DNA from: Mycolicibacterium chubuense NBB4
GTDB taxonomy: Bacteria; Actinomycetota; Actinomycetes; Mycobacteriales; Mycobacteriaceae
DNA length: 64,000 bases
Direction: 5' to 3'
Assembly (NCBI RefSeq): GCF_000266905.1
Contig: NC_018027.1
Span: 2,480,001-2,544,000, forward strand
The position numbers and the translations under genes are program-made. Positions 32,893 through 43,602 of the stretch are shown piece after piece. Below the pieces are notes generated by a model that had not been told where the DNA came from, made no database searches, and saw only the letters and a program-made list of their open reading frames with translations. How positions within the stretch are numbered: position 1 is the first letter of the stretch; each line of letters opens with the position of its first letter.

Positions 32893-34433
32893 TACGGCCG
32901 CCTCCATTCCCGGCCCAGCCGGTGCACCATCTCCTGCGCCGAGGACGGCCCCCAGGTCCCTGCGTCGTAGGGCTCCAAGGGTGCCGATGCCTCATCGTTG
33001 TGAGCCCAGTTGTCCAGCACGGGATCCAGTATCTCCCAAGACAATTCGACTTCGGCGTTGACCGGGAACAACGACGGCTCGCCGAGCAGCACGTCGAGGA
33101 TCAGCCGCTCGTAGGCTTCGGGGGAGTCCTCGGCGAACGCCGAACCGTAGGAGAAGTCCATGTTGACGTCGCGGACCTCCATCGCGCTGCCGGGCACCTT
33201 GGAGCCGAACCGCGTCGTGATGCCCTCGTCGGGCTGGATCCGCAGCACCAGCGCGTTCTTGCCGAGTTCCTCGGTCATCGTGGAGTCGAACGGCAGATGA
33301 GGCGCCCGCTTGAACACCAGCGCCACCTCGGTGACCCTGCGCGCCAACCGTTTTCCGGTGCGCAGGAAGAACGGCACACCGGCCCACCGCCGGGTGTCGA
33401 CCTCGAGGGTGATCGCGGCGTACGTCTCGGTGGTCGAGTCGTGGGAGAAGCCATCCTCCTCGAGCAGGCCCGGGACCCGTTCGCTGCCCTGCCACCCCGC
33501 CGCGTACTGGCCGCGTGCGGTGGTCTCGTCGAGCGGCTGCAGCGGCCGGGTCGCGGAGAGCACCTTGATCTTCTCGGCCTGCAGCTCGTGCGGGTTGAAG
33601 CTGACGGGCTCCTCCATCGCGGTCAGCGCGAGCAGCTGCAGCAGGTGGTTTTGGATGACGTCGCGGGCGGCGCCGATACCGTCGTAATAGCCTGCGCGCC
33701 CGCCCAATCCGATGTCCTCGGCCATCGTGATCTGCACGTGGTCGACGTAGTTGTTGTTCCAGATCGGTTCGTAGAGCTCGTTGGCGAACCGCAGCGCCAG
33801 GATGTTCTGCACCGTCTCCTTGCCGAGGTAGTGGTCGATGCGGAACACCGACTCCTCGGGGAACACGCTGTTGACCACGGCGTTGAGTTCCCGGGCGCTG
33901 CCGAGGTCGTGGCCGAACGGCTTCTCGATGACCACGCGGCTCCAGCTGCCGTCGTGCTGGCGCGCCAGCCCGGACTTCTGCAGCTGCTCGCAGACGACGG
34001 GGAACGCCTTCGGCGGGATCGACAGGTAGAACGCGTGGTTGCCGCCGGTGCCCCGTTCGGCGTCGAGCTTGTCCAGCGTCTCGGCCAGATTGCCGAAGGC
34101 CTTCTCGTCGTCGAAGGTGCCCTGGACGAACCGGAATCCCTCCGCGAGGCGGTCCCACACCTCCTGGCGGAACGGCGTGCGCGCGTGCTGCTTGACCGCG
34201 TCGTAGACGACCTGACCGAAATCCTCGTCGGCCCAGTCCCGACGGGCGAACCCCACCAGCGCGAACGAGGGCGGCAGCAGCCCCCGGTTGGCGAGGTCGT
34301 AGATCGCGGGCATCAGCTTCTTGCGCGCCAGATCGCCGGTCACGCCGAAGATCACCACGCTGCACGGTCCCGCGATGCGGGGCATGCGCTTGTCGCGCTT
34401 GTCCCGCAACGGGTTACGCCACGGTTCGGTCAT
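32892..34433 (-). CDS. zwf: Glucose-6-phosphate 1-dehydrogenase
   Basis: The 513-residue NADP-dependent enzyme is the entry to the oxidative pentose phosphate pathway. Visible are the Rossmann motif GVTGDLARKKLMPAIYDLA, the active-site RIDHYLGKETVQNILALRF and substrate-binding GRAGYYDGIGAARDV. The ATG at 34433 (MTEPWRNPLRDKRDKR) is favoured over an upstream ATG because the family N-terminus matches there. It overlaps opcA by one base. Confidence 0.97.
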   Translation of the reverse strand: MTEPWRNPLRDKRDKRMPRIAGPCSVVIFGVTGDLARKKLMPAIYDLANRGLLPPSFALVGFARRDWADEDFGQVVYDAVKQHARTPFRQEVWDRLAEGFRFVQGTFDDEKAFGNLAETLDKLDAERGTGGNHAFYLSIPPKAFPVVCEQLQKSGLARQHDGSWSRVVIEKPFGHDLGSARELNAVVNSVFPEESVFRIDHYLGKETVQNILALRFANELYEPIWNNNYVDHVQITMAEDIGLGGRAGYYDGIGAARDVIQNHLLQLLALTAMEEPVSFNPHELQAEKIKVLSATRPLQPLDETTARGQYAAGWQGSERVPGLLEEDGFSHDSTTETYAAITLEVDTRRWAGVPFFLRTGKRLARRVTEVALVFKRAPHLPFDSTMTEELGKNALVLRIQPDEGITTRFGSKVPGSAMEVRDVNMDFSYGSAFAEDSPEAYERLILDVLLGEPSLFPVNAEVELSWEILDPVLDNWAHNDEASAPLEPYDAGTWGPSSAQEMVHRLGREWRRP

Positions 34434-34508
34434 CGTAGATTGCTCTTCATCCACGGCTCCTCGCGCAAGCACTCGTCGCGGCACACACCATCATCGCGGC
34501 AGCCCGGG

Positions 34509-35627
34509 TCACTTCTTCGCTGCGTCGAGCTGGCCCTGCGTGGCTTCCATCAACTCCTGCCACGACTTCTCGAACTTGTCGACGCCCTCGTTCTCGAGCA
34601 CCAGGAACACGTCCGTGAGGTCGATGCCGATCGCGGAGAGCTTGTCGAAGACCTCCTGCGATTCAGCCGCCCGTCCGGTGACGGTGTCGCCGGTGACGAC
34701 GCCGTGGTCGGCGACGGCGTCGATGGTCTTCTCCGGCATGGTGTTCACCGTGTTCGGCGCGACCAGTTCGGTGACGTAGAGGGTGTCGGAGTAGTCGGGG
34801 TTCTTCACGCCGGTCGACGCCCACAGCGGCCGTTGCACGCGGGCGCCGTCGGCTCCCAGGGCCGAGAACCGGTCGCCGCCGAGGAAGACCTCCTCGTAGG
34901 CGCCGTATGCCAGGCGGGCGTTGGCCACGCCGGCCTTGCCCCGCAGCGCCAGCGCCTCGTCGGAGCCGATCTTCTCGAGCCGCTTGTCGACCTCGGTGTC
35001 GACGCGCGACACGAAGAACGACGCGACGGAGTGGATCTTCGACAGGTCGTGGCCCGCCTCCTTGGCCTTCTCCAGACCCGCCAGGTAGGCGTCCATCACG
35101 GCGCGGTGCCGCTCCACCGAGAAGATCAGCGTCACGTTCACCGAGATGCCCTCGGCGATCACGGCCGTGATCGCCGGCAGCCCCGCCTCGGTGGCCGGGA
35201 TCTTGATCAGCAGGTTGGGCCGGTCGACGATCTTCCACAGCTCGATGGCCTGCAGGATCGTCTTGTCGGTGTCGTGCGCCAGTCGCGGGTCGACCTCGAT
35301 GGACACCCGGCCGTCCACACCGCCGGACTGCTCGTGGACCTTCGCCAGCACGTCGCAGGCGTTGCGCACGTCGTCGGTGGTGACCGTGCGGATCGTGGCG
35401 TCGACGTCGGCGCCCCGCTCGGCGAGTTCTTTGACCTGGCCGTCGTAGGCGTTGCCCTTCGACAGCGCGGCCTGGAAGATCGACGGATTGGTCGTCACGC
35501 CGACCACCGATCGGGTGTCGATCAACTCCTGGAGGTTGCCCGTCTGCAGGCGTTCGCGGGACAGGTCGTCCAGCCACACCGATACACCCGCGGCCGACAG
35601 CGCGGCCAGATTCTCGTTCTGGGTCAT
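34509..35627 (-). CDS. tal: Transaldolase
   Basis: The 372-residue enzyme transfers a dihydroxyacetone unit in the non-oxidative pentose phosphate pathway. [13 protein letters not shown] and [12 protein letters not shown] are near the N-terminus; the Schiff-base Lys is in [16 protein letters not shown]. The ATG at 35627 is preceded by GAGGG. It lies 21 bp after the tkt stop and 75 bp before zwf. Confidence 0.97.
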   Translation of the reverse strand: MTQNENLAALSAAGVSVWLDDLSRERLQTGNLQELIDTRSVVGVTTNPSIFQAALSKGNAYDGQVKELAERGADVDATIRTVTTDDVRNACDVLAKVHEQSGGVDGRVSIEVDPRLAHDTDKTILQAIELWKIVDRPNLLIKIPATEAGLPAITAVIAEGISVNVTLIFSVERHRAVMDAYLAGLEKAKEAGHDLSKIHSVASFFVSRVDTEVDKRLEKIGSDEALALRGKAGVANARLAYGAYEEVFLGGDRFSALGADGARVQRPLWASTGVKNPDYSDTLYVTELVAPNTVNTMPEKTIDAVADHGVVTGDTVTGRAAESQEVFDKLSAIGIDLTDVFLVLENEGVDKFEKSWQELMEATQGQLDAAKK

Positions 35628-35648
35628 GTCGATTCCCTCAGTTCTTCC

Positions 35649-37742
<2,094 letters not shown>

Positions 37743-37943
37743 GAGGCGCACTCCTTGACTAGGCGGGGGCGTGTCGGTCCGCATTGACCACCCTAGTGGG
37801 GAACGCCAGAGCGACGCAGGGCTCATCCCCGTCGCGTCATAGAGGTAAACCACCCTGCGATTTCGGGGGCCGGACCCCGCGGTCTACCATCGTCTGTAGT
37901 AGAAGGCGCCGACGGCGCACGCCGTCTTTAAGGAGTTGGTTGC

Positions 37944-38897
37944 GTGAGGATTCGCGAAGGCCATCTCGTCGGCGACAGCGCCGGCGGGGCGGCGGGGCCC
38001 TCGCGGGGAATCCGTACCACGCTCCTGGGCTACCTGGGCCTGACCAAGCCGCGCGTCATCGAGCTGTTGCTCGTCACCACGATCCCGGCCATGCTGCTCG
38101 CGCACCGCGGCACCGTGGACCCGTTGCTGATCTTCAACACCCTCGTGGGCGGCCTGCTCGCCGCCGCGGGCGCCAACACGCTGAACTGCGTGGCCGACGC
38201 CGACATCGACAAGGTCATGAAGCGCACCGAGCGCCGGGCGCTGGCCCGGGCGACGGTGCCCCGCGGCCACGCCCTGGTGTTCGGCCTGACGCTGTCGGTC
38301 GCATCGTTCTTCTGGTTGTGGCAGACGACGAACATGCTCTCGGCCCATCTCGCCGGCGCCACGATCGCGTTCTACGTGCTCGTCTACACCTTGCTGCTGA
38401 AGCGCCGCACCTCGCAGAACGTGGTCTGGGGCGGCGCGGCCGGCTGCATGCCGGTGATGATCGGCTGGTCGGCGGTGACGGACACGATCTCCTGGCCCGC
38501 GCTGGTCATGTTCCTCATCATCTTCTTCTGGACACCGCCGCACACCTGGGCGCTGGCCATGAAGTACAAGGAGGACTACAAGGCGGCCGGTGTGCCGATG
38601 CTGCCTGCGGTCGCCACCGAGCAGCAGGTGACCAAGCAGATCCTGATCTACACCTGGCTGACGGTCGCCGCGACGCTCGCGCTGGCCCTGGCCACGGGCT
38701 GGCTCTACGCCGCAGTGGCCATCGTGGCCGGCACCTGGTTCCTGGTGATGGCCCACCAGCTCTACGCCGGTGTGCGGCGCGGCGAACCGGTCAAACCGCT
38801 GCGACTGTTCCTGCAGTCCAACAACTACCTGGCCGTCGTGTTCTGCGCGCTCGCGGTCGACTCGGCGCTGGACCTGCCCACGCTGCTGCACCTCTGA
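37944..38897 (+). CDS. ctaB: Protoheme IX farnesyltransferase (heme O synthase)
   Basis: The 317-residue UbiA-type membrane enzyme converts heme B to heme O for the aa3 oxidase. It has about nine helices and the prenyltransferase motif [18 protein letters not shown], with a second Asp-containing loop after AGTWFL. AAGGAG lies about 10 bp before the GTG. It is divergent from tkt. Its product is the substrate of CtaA, encoded 2 kb downstream. Confidence 0.95.
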   Translation: MRIREGHLVGDSAGGAAGPSRGIRTTLLGYLGLTKPRVIELLLVTTIPAMLLAHRGTVDPLLIFNTLVGGLLAAAGANTLNCVADADIDKVMKRTERRALARATVPRGHALVFGLTLSVASFFWLWQTTNMLSAHLAGATIAFYVLVYTLLLKRRTSQNVVWGGAAGCMPVMIGWSAVTDTISWPALVMFLIIFFWTPPHTWALAMKYKEDYKAAGVPMLPAVATEQQVTKQILIYTWLTVAATLALALATGWLYAAVAIVAGTWFLVMAHQLYAGVRRGEPVKPLRLFLQSNNYLAVVFCALAVDSALDLPTLLHL

Positions 38898-38906
38898 CCG
38901 CGAGGG

Positions 38907-39881
38907 TCAGGGCACCAGCACCACCGAACCCACCGTCTTGCGGCCCTGCAGGTCGCGGTGCGCCTGCTCGGCGTCGCGCAACGCGTAGCGGTTGCTCACG
39001 GTGACCGTCAGCGTTCCGTCCGCGATCGCGGTCAGCAGTTCACCGGCCCGCCACGAGAATTCGTCGGGCGTGCGGGTGTAGTGCGCGAGGTTGGGCCGCG
39101 TCAGGAACACCGAGCCGGCGGCGTTGAGCCGCTGCGGGTCGAACGGCGGCACCGGACCGCTGGCCGCGCCGAACAACGCCAGCGTCCCGCGCACCGCGAG
39201 GCTGGCCAGGCTGGCCTCGAACGTCGAGGCGCCGACGCCGTCGTAGACCGCCGCGACGCCGTCGCCGTCGGTCAGCGCCCGGATCCGGTCGCCGAACTCC
39301 TTCGGGTCGTCGGGGTAGTCGAGCACCTCGACCGCGCCGGCCCGCCGGGACAGCTCGGCCTTGTCGGGGGTCGACACCGTCGTGATCACCGAGACCGCGA
39401 GGCTGGTGGCCCACTGCGTCAGGATCAGCCCGACGCCGCCGGCCCCGGCGTGCATCAGCACCGCGTCGCCCTGCTGCACCGGGTACGTCGACTTGATCAG
39501 ATAGTGCGCCGTCATGCCCTTCAACAACGAGGACGCGGCGACGTCGGGCTCCACCCCGTCGGGCACATAGGCCACGAAATCGGCGGGCGCCAGGCAGTAT
39601 TCGGCGTAGGCGCCGAACGCCTGGGCGGTCACCACGCGGTCCCCGACGTTGAGCGCGGCTACGTCGTCGCCCACCGCTTCGATGGTGCCGCACACCTCGG
39701 TCCCGACGACGAACGGGACGTCCCTGGGGTACAGGCCGGACCGGAAGTAGGTGTCGATGAAGTTCACGCCGATCGCCTCGGCCTTGATCAGGACCTGACC
39801 CGGCTCGGGAGAGGGCCGGTCCTTCTCGATGTAGGAGAGGACTTCCGGTCCGCCGGTCTCGGCGACTTCGATCGCGTACAT
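38907..39881 (-). CDS. qor: Quinone oxidoreductase (zinc-free MDR family)
   Basis: The 324-residue NADPH-dependent protein has the QOR signature: YAIEVAETGGPEVLSY, GVNFIDTYFRSGLYP, the NADPH loop HAGAGGVGLILTQWA and YDGVGASTF. No zinc ligands are present. It reduces quinones by one electron in characterised relatives. It ends 9 bp before the stop of ctaB (convergent) and is divergent from the ATP-grasp gene with only 39 bp between the start codons. Confidence 0.93.
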   Translation of the reverse strand: MYAIEVAETGGPEVLSYIEKDRPSPEPGQVLIKAEAIGVNFIDTYFRSGLYPRDVPFVVGTEVCGTIEAVGDDVAALNVGDRVVTAQAFGAYAEYCLAPADFVAYVPDGVEPDVAASSLLKGMTAHYLIKSTYPVQQGDAVLMHAGAGGVGLILTQWATSLAVSVITTVSTPDKAELSRRAGAVEVLDYPDDPKEFGDRIRALTDGDGVAAVYDGVGASTFEASLASLAVRGTLALFGAASGPVPPFDPQRLNAAGSVFLTRPNLAHYTRTPDEFSWRAGELLTAIADGTLTVTVSNRYALRDAEQAHRDLQGRKTVGSVVLVP

Positions 39882-39905
39882 AGGTCACATCATGCCCTCT
39901 GCGGA

Positions 39906-39923
39906 TACATTGACCCGATCATG
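39906..39923 (+). promoter_or_regulatory. Possible leaderless promoter of the ATP-grasp gene
   Basis: TACATT at 39906-39911 lies 9 nt before the ATG at 39921, within the 39-bp gap shared with qor. Confidence 0.45.
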
Positions 39924-40859
39924 AAACTCGCCCGCCCGGACCTCTTCCACCCGCGCATCGTGCTGGCCGGGTGCCCGGCGCTGCCGGAAGGCGACGGGGA
40001 CGACGCGGGACTCGTGGGCGCCCTGCGCGACCGCGGGCTGCACGCCCGGTGGCTGTCCTGGGACGACCCGGCGACGCTGAGCGCCGACCTGGTGATCCTG
40101 CGCGCGACGTGGGACTACATCGAACGCCTCGACGAGTTCCTGGCGTGGTCCCGGCGGGTGCCGCGGGTCCTGAACTCGCCGCAGGTGATCGCCTGGAACA
40201 CCGACAAGCACTATCTCGCCGACCTCGACGCGGCAGGCGTGCCCACGGTGCCCAGCGCGTTCTTCGCCCCGGGCGAACCGGTGCGGCTGCCGGCCGGCGA
40301 GGTCGTGGTCAAACCGGCGGTGGGGGTGGGGTCGGTGGACGCGTTGCGGTTCTCCGATCCGCGGCGGGCGCGGGCGCACGCCGAGGCGCTGCAGGCGCGG
40401 GGATACACCGCGCTCGTGCAGCCCTACGACGCCCGCGTCGTCGACGGCGAGACCGCGCTGGTGTTCCTCCACGGCGAGCAGTCCCACGCGTTCCTCAAGG
40501 GGCCGATGCTGCCCGCGGCGGGCGAGGCGCCCGTCTTCGACGAATCCGGCACCTACGCCGAGGAGAGCCTGCAGCCGACCGAGCCGGATTTCGAACTCTG
40601 GGACGTCGGGTACGCGGCGCTGGCGGCCGCGGCAGCCCGTCTGGACATCCAGCCGACCGACTTCCTGTATGCACGCGTCGACCTGCTCGGCGGCGCCGAG
40701 GCCCCCACGGTGCTGGAGTTGGAGCTGGTCGAGCCCTCGCTGGGCTGGCGGCAGCTCGACGACGACACCCGCCGGCGACAGCAGCGGCAGTTCGCGCTCG
40801 GCGTCGAGTCAGCCCTCGAGGCGTTCGGGCTCGGCCCGTTCTCGCATCGACGCCCATAG
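39921..40859 (+). CDS. ATP-grasp domain protein of unknown substrate
   Basis: The 312-residue protein has an ATP-grasp ligase fold: WNTDKHYLADLDAAGVPTVPS, GEVVVKPAVGVGS, ALVQPYD near the middle and LELELVEPSLGWR with the metal-binding Glu at the end. Relatives include DcsG (cycloserine synthesis), GshB and RimK, which join a carboxylate to an amine. No partner genes are adjacent that would reveal the substrate. The last 51 bp overlap the convergent ctaA. Confidence 0.82.
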   Translation: MKLARPDLFHPRIVLAGCPALPEGDGDDAGLVGALRDRGLHARWLSWDDPATLSADLVILRATWDYIERLDEFLAWSRRVPRVLNSPQVIAWNTDKHYLADLDAAGVPTVPSAFFAPGEPVRLPAGEVVVKPAVGVGSVDALRFSDPRRARAHAEALQARGYTALVQPYDARVVDGETALVFLHGEQSHAFLKGPMLPAAGEAPVFDESGTYAEESLQPTEPDFELWDVGYAALAAAAARLDIQPTDFLYARVDLLGGAEAPTVLELELVEPSLGWRQLDDDTRRRQQRQFALGVESALEAFGLGPFSHRRP

Positions 40860-41765
40860 CGCCGCCGTCGCGGCGGTGCAGGCCGCCGCGCCCGCGACGT
40901 GGAACGCCACCAGAACCGCGGGCACGCCGGTGAAGAACTGCACGGTGCCGAGCGTGCCCTGGGCCAGCACCAGCACGGCGAGCACCGCGAGCCGCTCGAG
41001 CACCCGCCGCGGCGCGCGCACCGCCAGCAGCCCGAACCCGAGGCTGACCACCAGGGTCAGATAGGCCACCAGCAGCGAGGAATGCATGTGCACCAGCGTG
41101 GTGATCTCCACCTGCAACCGCGGCACCGGCTGCTCGATGCTCTTGTCGCCGGCGTGCGGGCCCGCTCCGGTGACGAACGTGCCCGTCACCAGGACGGCGG
41201 CCAGCGCGAGGCCGCCGAGGAACGTCAGCTGGCGCAGCGCCTTCGGCACGCACGTCACCGGCGCGCCGTCGTCCGGTTCGCCGATCTTGACGTAGAGCAG
41301 CACCGCCAGCCACACCATCGTCATCGACGCCAGCAGGTGGATCGCCACCGTCCACCACAGCAGCCCGGTGAGCACGGTGATGCCGCCGATCACGGCCTGC
41401 AGGACCGTCGAGGCAGGCATCAGCCACGCGTAGACGAGCACCTCGCGGCGGCGGCGCGCGCGGGTGACCACGATGACCGCCGCGGCCGCGGTGATCACCA
41501 CCAGGAAGGTGATCATGCGGTTGCCGAACTCGACCGCCTGGTGGATGCCGGCGACCTCGGCGTGGGGGACGGGAGTGAAGCTGCCGGGGAAGCACTGCGG
41601 CCAGGTCGGGCAGCCCAGGCCGGAGGCGGTGACGCGGACGATGGCCCCGGTGACGGCGATGCCGCCCTGGGTGAGGATCACCGCTGCCGCGACGATGCGC
41701 TGCACGCGCAGGCTCGGTTCGGGAAGCAGGTCGACGAGCCGCACAAAGAGTCGTCCGACAGGCAC
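40809..41765 (-). CDS. ctaA: Heme A synthase
   Basis: The 318-residue membrane protein oxidises heme O to heme A. Eight helices are expected; the characteristic RVTASGLGCPTWPQCFPG with a Cys pair lies near residues 40-60, and EFGNRMI and HLLASM carry heme ligands. I choose GTG 41765 because TACCAT lies 7 nt upstream on the minus strand; longer starts cover the neighbouring gene. It is 47 bp after the ABC permease gene and corresponds to Rv1456c. Confidence 0.93.
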   Translation of the reverse strand: MPVGRLFVRLVDLLPEPSLRVQRIVAAAVILTQGGIAVTGAIVRVTASGLGCPTWPQCFPGSFTPVPHAEVAGIHQAVEFGNRMITFLVVITAAAAVIVVTRARRRREVLVYAWLMPASTVLQAVIGGITVLTGLLWWTVAIHLLASMTMVWLAVLLYVKIGEPDDGAPVTCVPKALRQLTFLGGLALAAVLVTGTFVTGAGPHAGDKSIEQPVPRLQVEITTLVHMHSSLLVAYLTLVVSLGFGLLAVRAPRRVLERLAVLAVLVLAQGTLGTVQFFTGVPAVLVAFHVAGAAACTAATAALWASMRERAEPERLEG

Positions 41766-41778
41766 GCTGTCGATGGTA
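41766..41778 (-). promoter_or_regulatory. Leaderless promoter of ctaA
   Basis: On the minus strand TACCAT (41778-41773) is followed by 7 nt and the GTG at 41765. Confidence 0.6.
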
Positions 41779-41812
41779 GAGCCCGCTGAACTACGGCCCG
41801 TAGTAGGGGCGC

Positions 41813-42595
41813 TCAGGTGAAGCGGAACCAGCGCAGGGCGCACAGCGCGGCGACCGCGCCCCACACCGCGAGGACGGCGAGACCGAACCAGTCCACCGAC
41901 AGCGTCATCGCCCGGGTCAGGGCCTCGGTCAGCGCACCCGACGGGGTCAGCCGCGCCACCCACTTCACGCCCGCGGGGACCATGCCGCCCTCCATGCCGC
42001 CCTCCAGCGTGAGCGCGCCCACGCCGGCGAACACGAACCACAGCAGGTTGGCGACGGCCAGCACGATCTCGGCGCGCAACGTCCCGCCCAGCAGCAGCCC
42101 GAGGGCGGCGAAGACGCCGGTGCCCAGCGCGATGATCACCGCGCCCAGGGCCAGGCCCGCCGGCGGCGGCCGCCAGCCGAGCGCGAGCCCGATGGCGCCG
42201 ATCAGGATCGACTGCAGGATCACGACCGCCACCACGGCCATGGACTTCCCGGCGATGATGCCCCACACCGGCAGGGCGGTGGCCCCGAGTCGCTTGAGCG
42301 CGCCGTAGCGGCGGTCGAACGCGACGGCGATCGCCTGCCCGGTGAACGCCGTCGAGATCACCGCCAGCGCCATGACGGCCGGTACGAACGTCGCGGCCCG
42401 GTTCGGCCCGAACGATCCCAGCGGCAGCAGCGTCAGCCCGACCAGCAGGGTGATGGGGATGAACATCGTGAGCAGCAGCTGCTCACCGTTGCGCAGCAGC
42501 AGACGCAGTTCCAGACCGAACTGGGCGGACAGCATCGTCGGCACGGCCGCGGGCCGCGGGTCGGGGGCGAAGGTCCCCGGTGCGAAGCGATTCAT
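41813..42595 (-). CDS. ABC transporter permease (Rv1457c type)
   Basis: The 260-residue protein is an ABC-2 type permease with about six membrane helices (first near 45-65) and the family segment RRYGALKRLGATALP. It partners the ATPase encoded just upstream. The ATG at 42595 follows an array of four 18-bp repeats; the frame stays open through the array (TFDDSG units), so a longer N-terminus is possible, but the ATPase stop lies at its other end. The substrate is unknown; association with MptB suggests an envelope component. Confidence 0.88.
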   Translation of the reverse strand: MNRFAPGTFAPDPRPAAVPTMLSAQFGLELRLLLRNGEQLLLTMFIPITLLVGLTLLPLGSFGPNRAATFVPAVMALAVISTAFTGQAIAVAFDRRYGALKRLGATALPVWGIIAGKSMAVVAVVILQSILIGAIGLALGWRPPPAGLALGAVIIALGTGVFAALGLLLGGTLRAEIVLAVANLLWFVFAGVGALTLEGGMEGGMVPAGVKWVARLTPSGALTEALTRAMTLSVDWFGLAVLAVWGAVAALCALRWFRFT

Positions 42596-42602
42596 CCCCG
42601 CC

Positions 42603-42674
42603 CCTGAGTCGTCGAAAGTCCCTGAATCGTCGAAAGTCCCTGAGTCGTCGAAAGTCCCTGAGTCGTCGAAAGTC
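42603..42674 (-). repeat. 18-bp tandem repeat, 4 copies, between ABC genes
   Basis: Units at 42603-42620, 42621-42638, 42639-42656 and 42657-42674; one unit carries a single C/T difference. The array begins on the ATPase stop codon and ends 7 bp before the permease ATG. It is open in frame on the minus strand. Each unit carries CAGGGA, which is close to a Shine-Dalgarno sequence. Confidence 0.95.
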
Positions 42675-43602
42675 ACTGTCGTAGCTCCCGCCCCGTGAGT
42701 TCGAGGAAGACGTCTTCGAGGCTGCGCTGCTCGACGCGCATGTCGGTGGCCAGCACGTCGAGGCGCGCGCACCACGCGGTGACCGTCGCGAGGACCTGCG
42801 GGTCGATGTGGCCTTCGACAAGGTATTCGCCCGGGGCGGTCTCGGCCGCGCGGTAGCTCTCCGGCAGCGCCGAGACGAGCAGCGACAGGTCGAGTTTGCG
42901 GGGTGCGCGGAACCGCAGCTGGTTCTCCGCGCCGCTGCGCATCAGCTCCGCCGGGGTGCCGGTCGCGACCGCGGCGCCGTGGTCGATGATCAGGATCCGG
43001 TCGGCGAGTTCCTCGGCCTCGGCCAGTTGGTGGGTGGTCAGGACCACCGTCACCCCGTCGCGTCGCAGGGCGTCGATCAGCTCCCACACCACGATGCGCG
43101 CGTGCGCGTCCATGCCCGCGGTGGGCTCGTCGAGGAACACCAGTTCGGGCCGGCCGACCACCGCGCAGGCCAGGGCCAGCCGCTGCTGCTGCCCGCCGGA
43201 CAGCCGCCGGTAGGTGGTGCGCGCGGCCTCCGTCAGGCCCAGGGTGTCGAGGAGCCACTGCGGGTCGAGGGGGTCGGCCGCGTAGGAGGCGACGAGATCG
43301 AGCATCTCGCCGGCGCGGGCGGCCGGGTAGGCGCCGCCGCCCTGCAGCATCACGCCGGTGCGGGCCCGCACCGCGGCGTTGTCGGTCACCGGGTCCAGAC
43401 CCAGGATCCGGATCGAGCCCGCGTCGGGCCGGATGAAGCCCTCGCACATCTCGACCGTGGTGGTTTTGCCGGCGCCGTTGGGCCCGAGCAGCGCGAACAC
43501 CTCGGCCGCCCGGACCTCCAGGTCGAGGTTCGCGACCGCGGTCGTCGATCCGTACCGCTTGCTGACACCGCGCATCAGCACGGGGACTTCCGACGGGCTC
43601 AC
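42673..43602 (-). CDS. ABC transporter ATPase (Rv1458c type)
   Basis: The 309-residue ATPase has Walker A GPNGAGKTTT near 40, Q-loop, signature LSGGQQQRLALA, Walker B LVFLDEPTAGMD and H-loop TTHQLAEAE. The C-terminal extension of about 90 residues is found in drug-type exporters. The GTG at 43602 overlaps the mptB stop (GTGA), so the three genes mptB-ATPase-permease form one operon. Confidence 0.94.
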   Translation of the reverse strand: MSPSEVPVLMRGVSKRYGSTTAVANLDLEVRAAEVFALLGPNGAGKTTTVEMCEGFIRPDAGSIRILGLDPVTDNAAVRARTGVMLQGGGAYPAARAGEMLDLVASYAADPLDPQWLLDTLGLTEAARTTYRRLSGGQQQRLALACAVVGRPELVFLDEPTAGMDAHARIVVWELIDALRRDGVTVVLTTHQLAEAEELADRILIIDHGAAVATGTPAELMRSGAENQLRFRAPRKLDLSLLVSALPESYRAAETAPGEYLVEGHIDPQVLATVTAWCARLDVLATDMRVEQRSLEDVFLELTGRELRQ

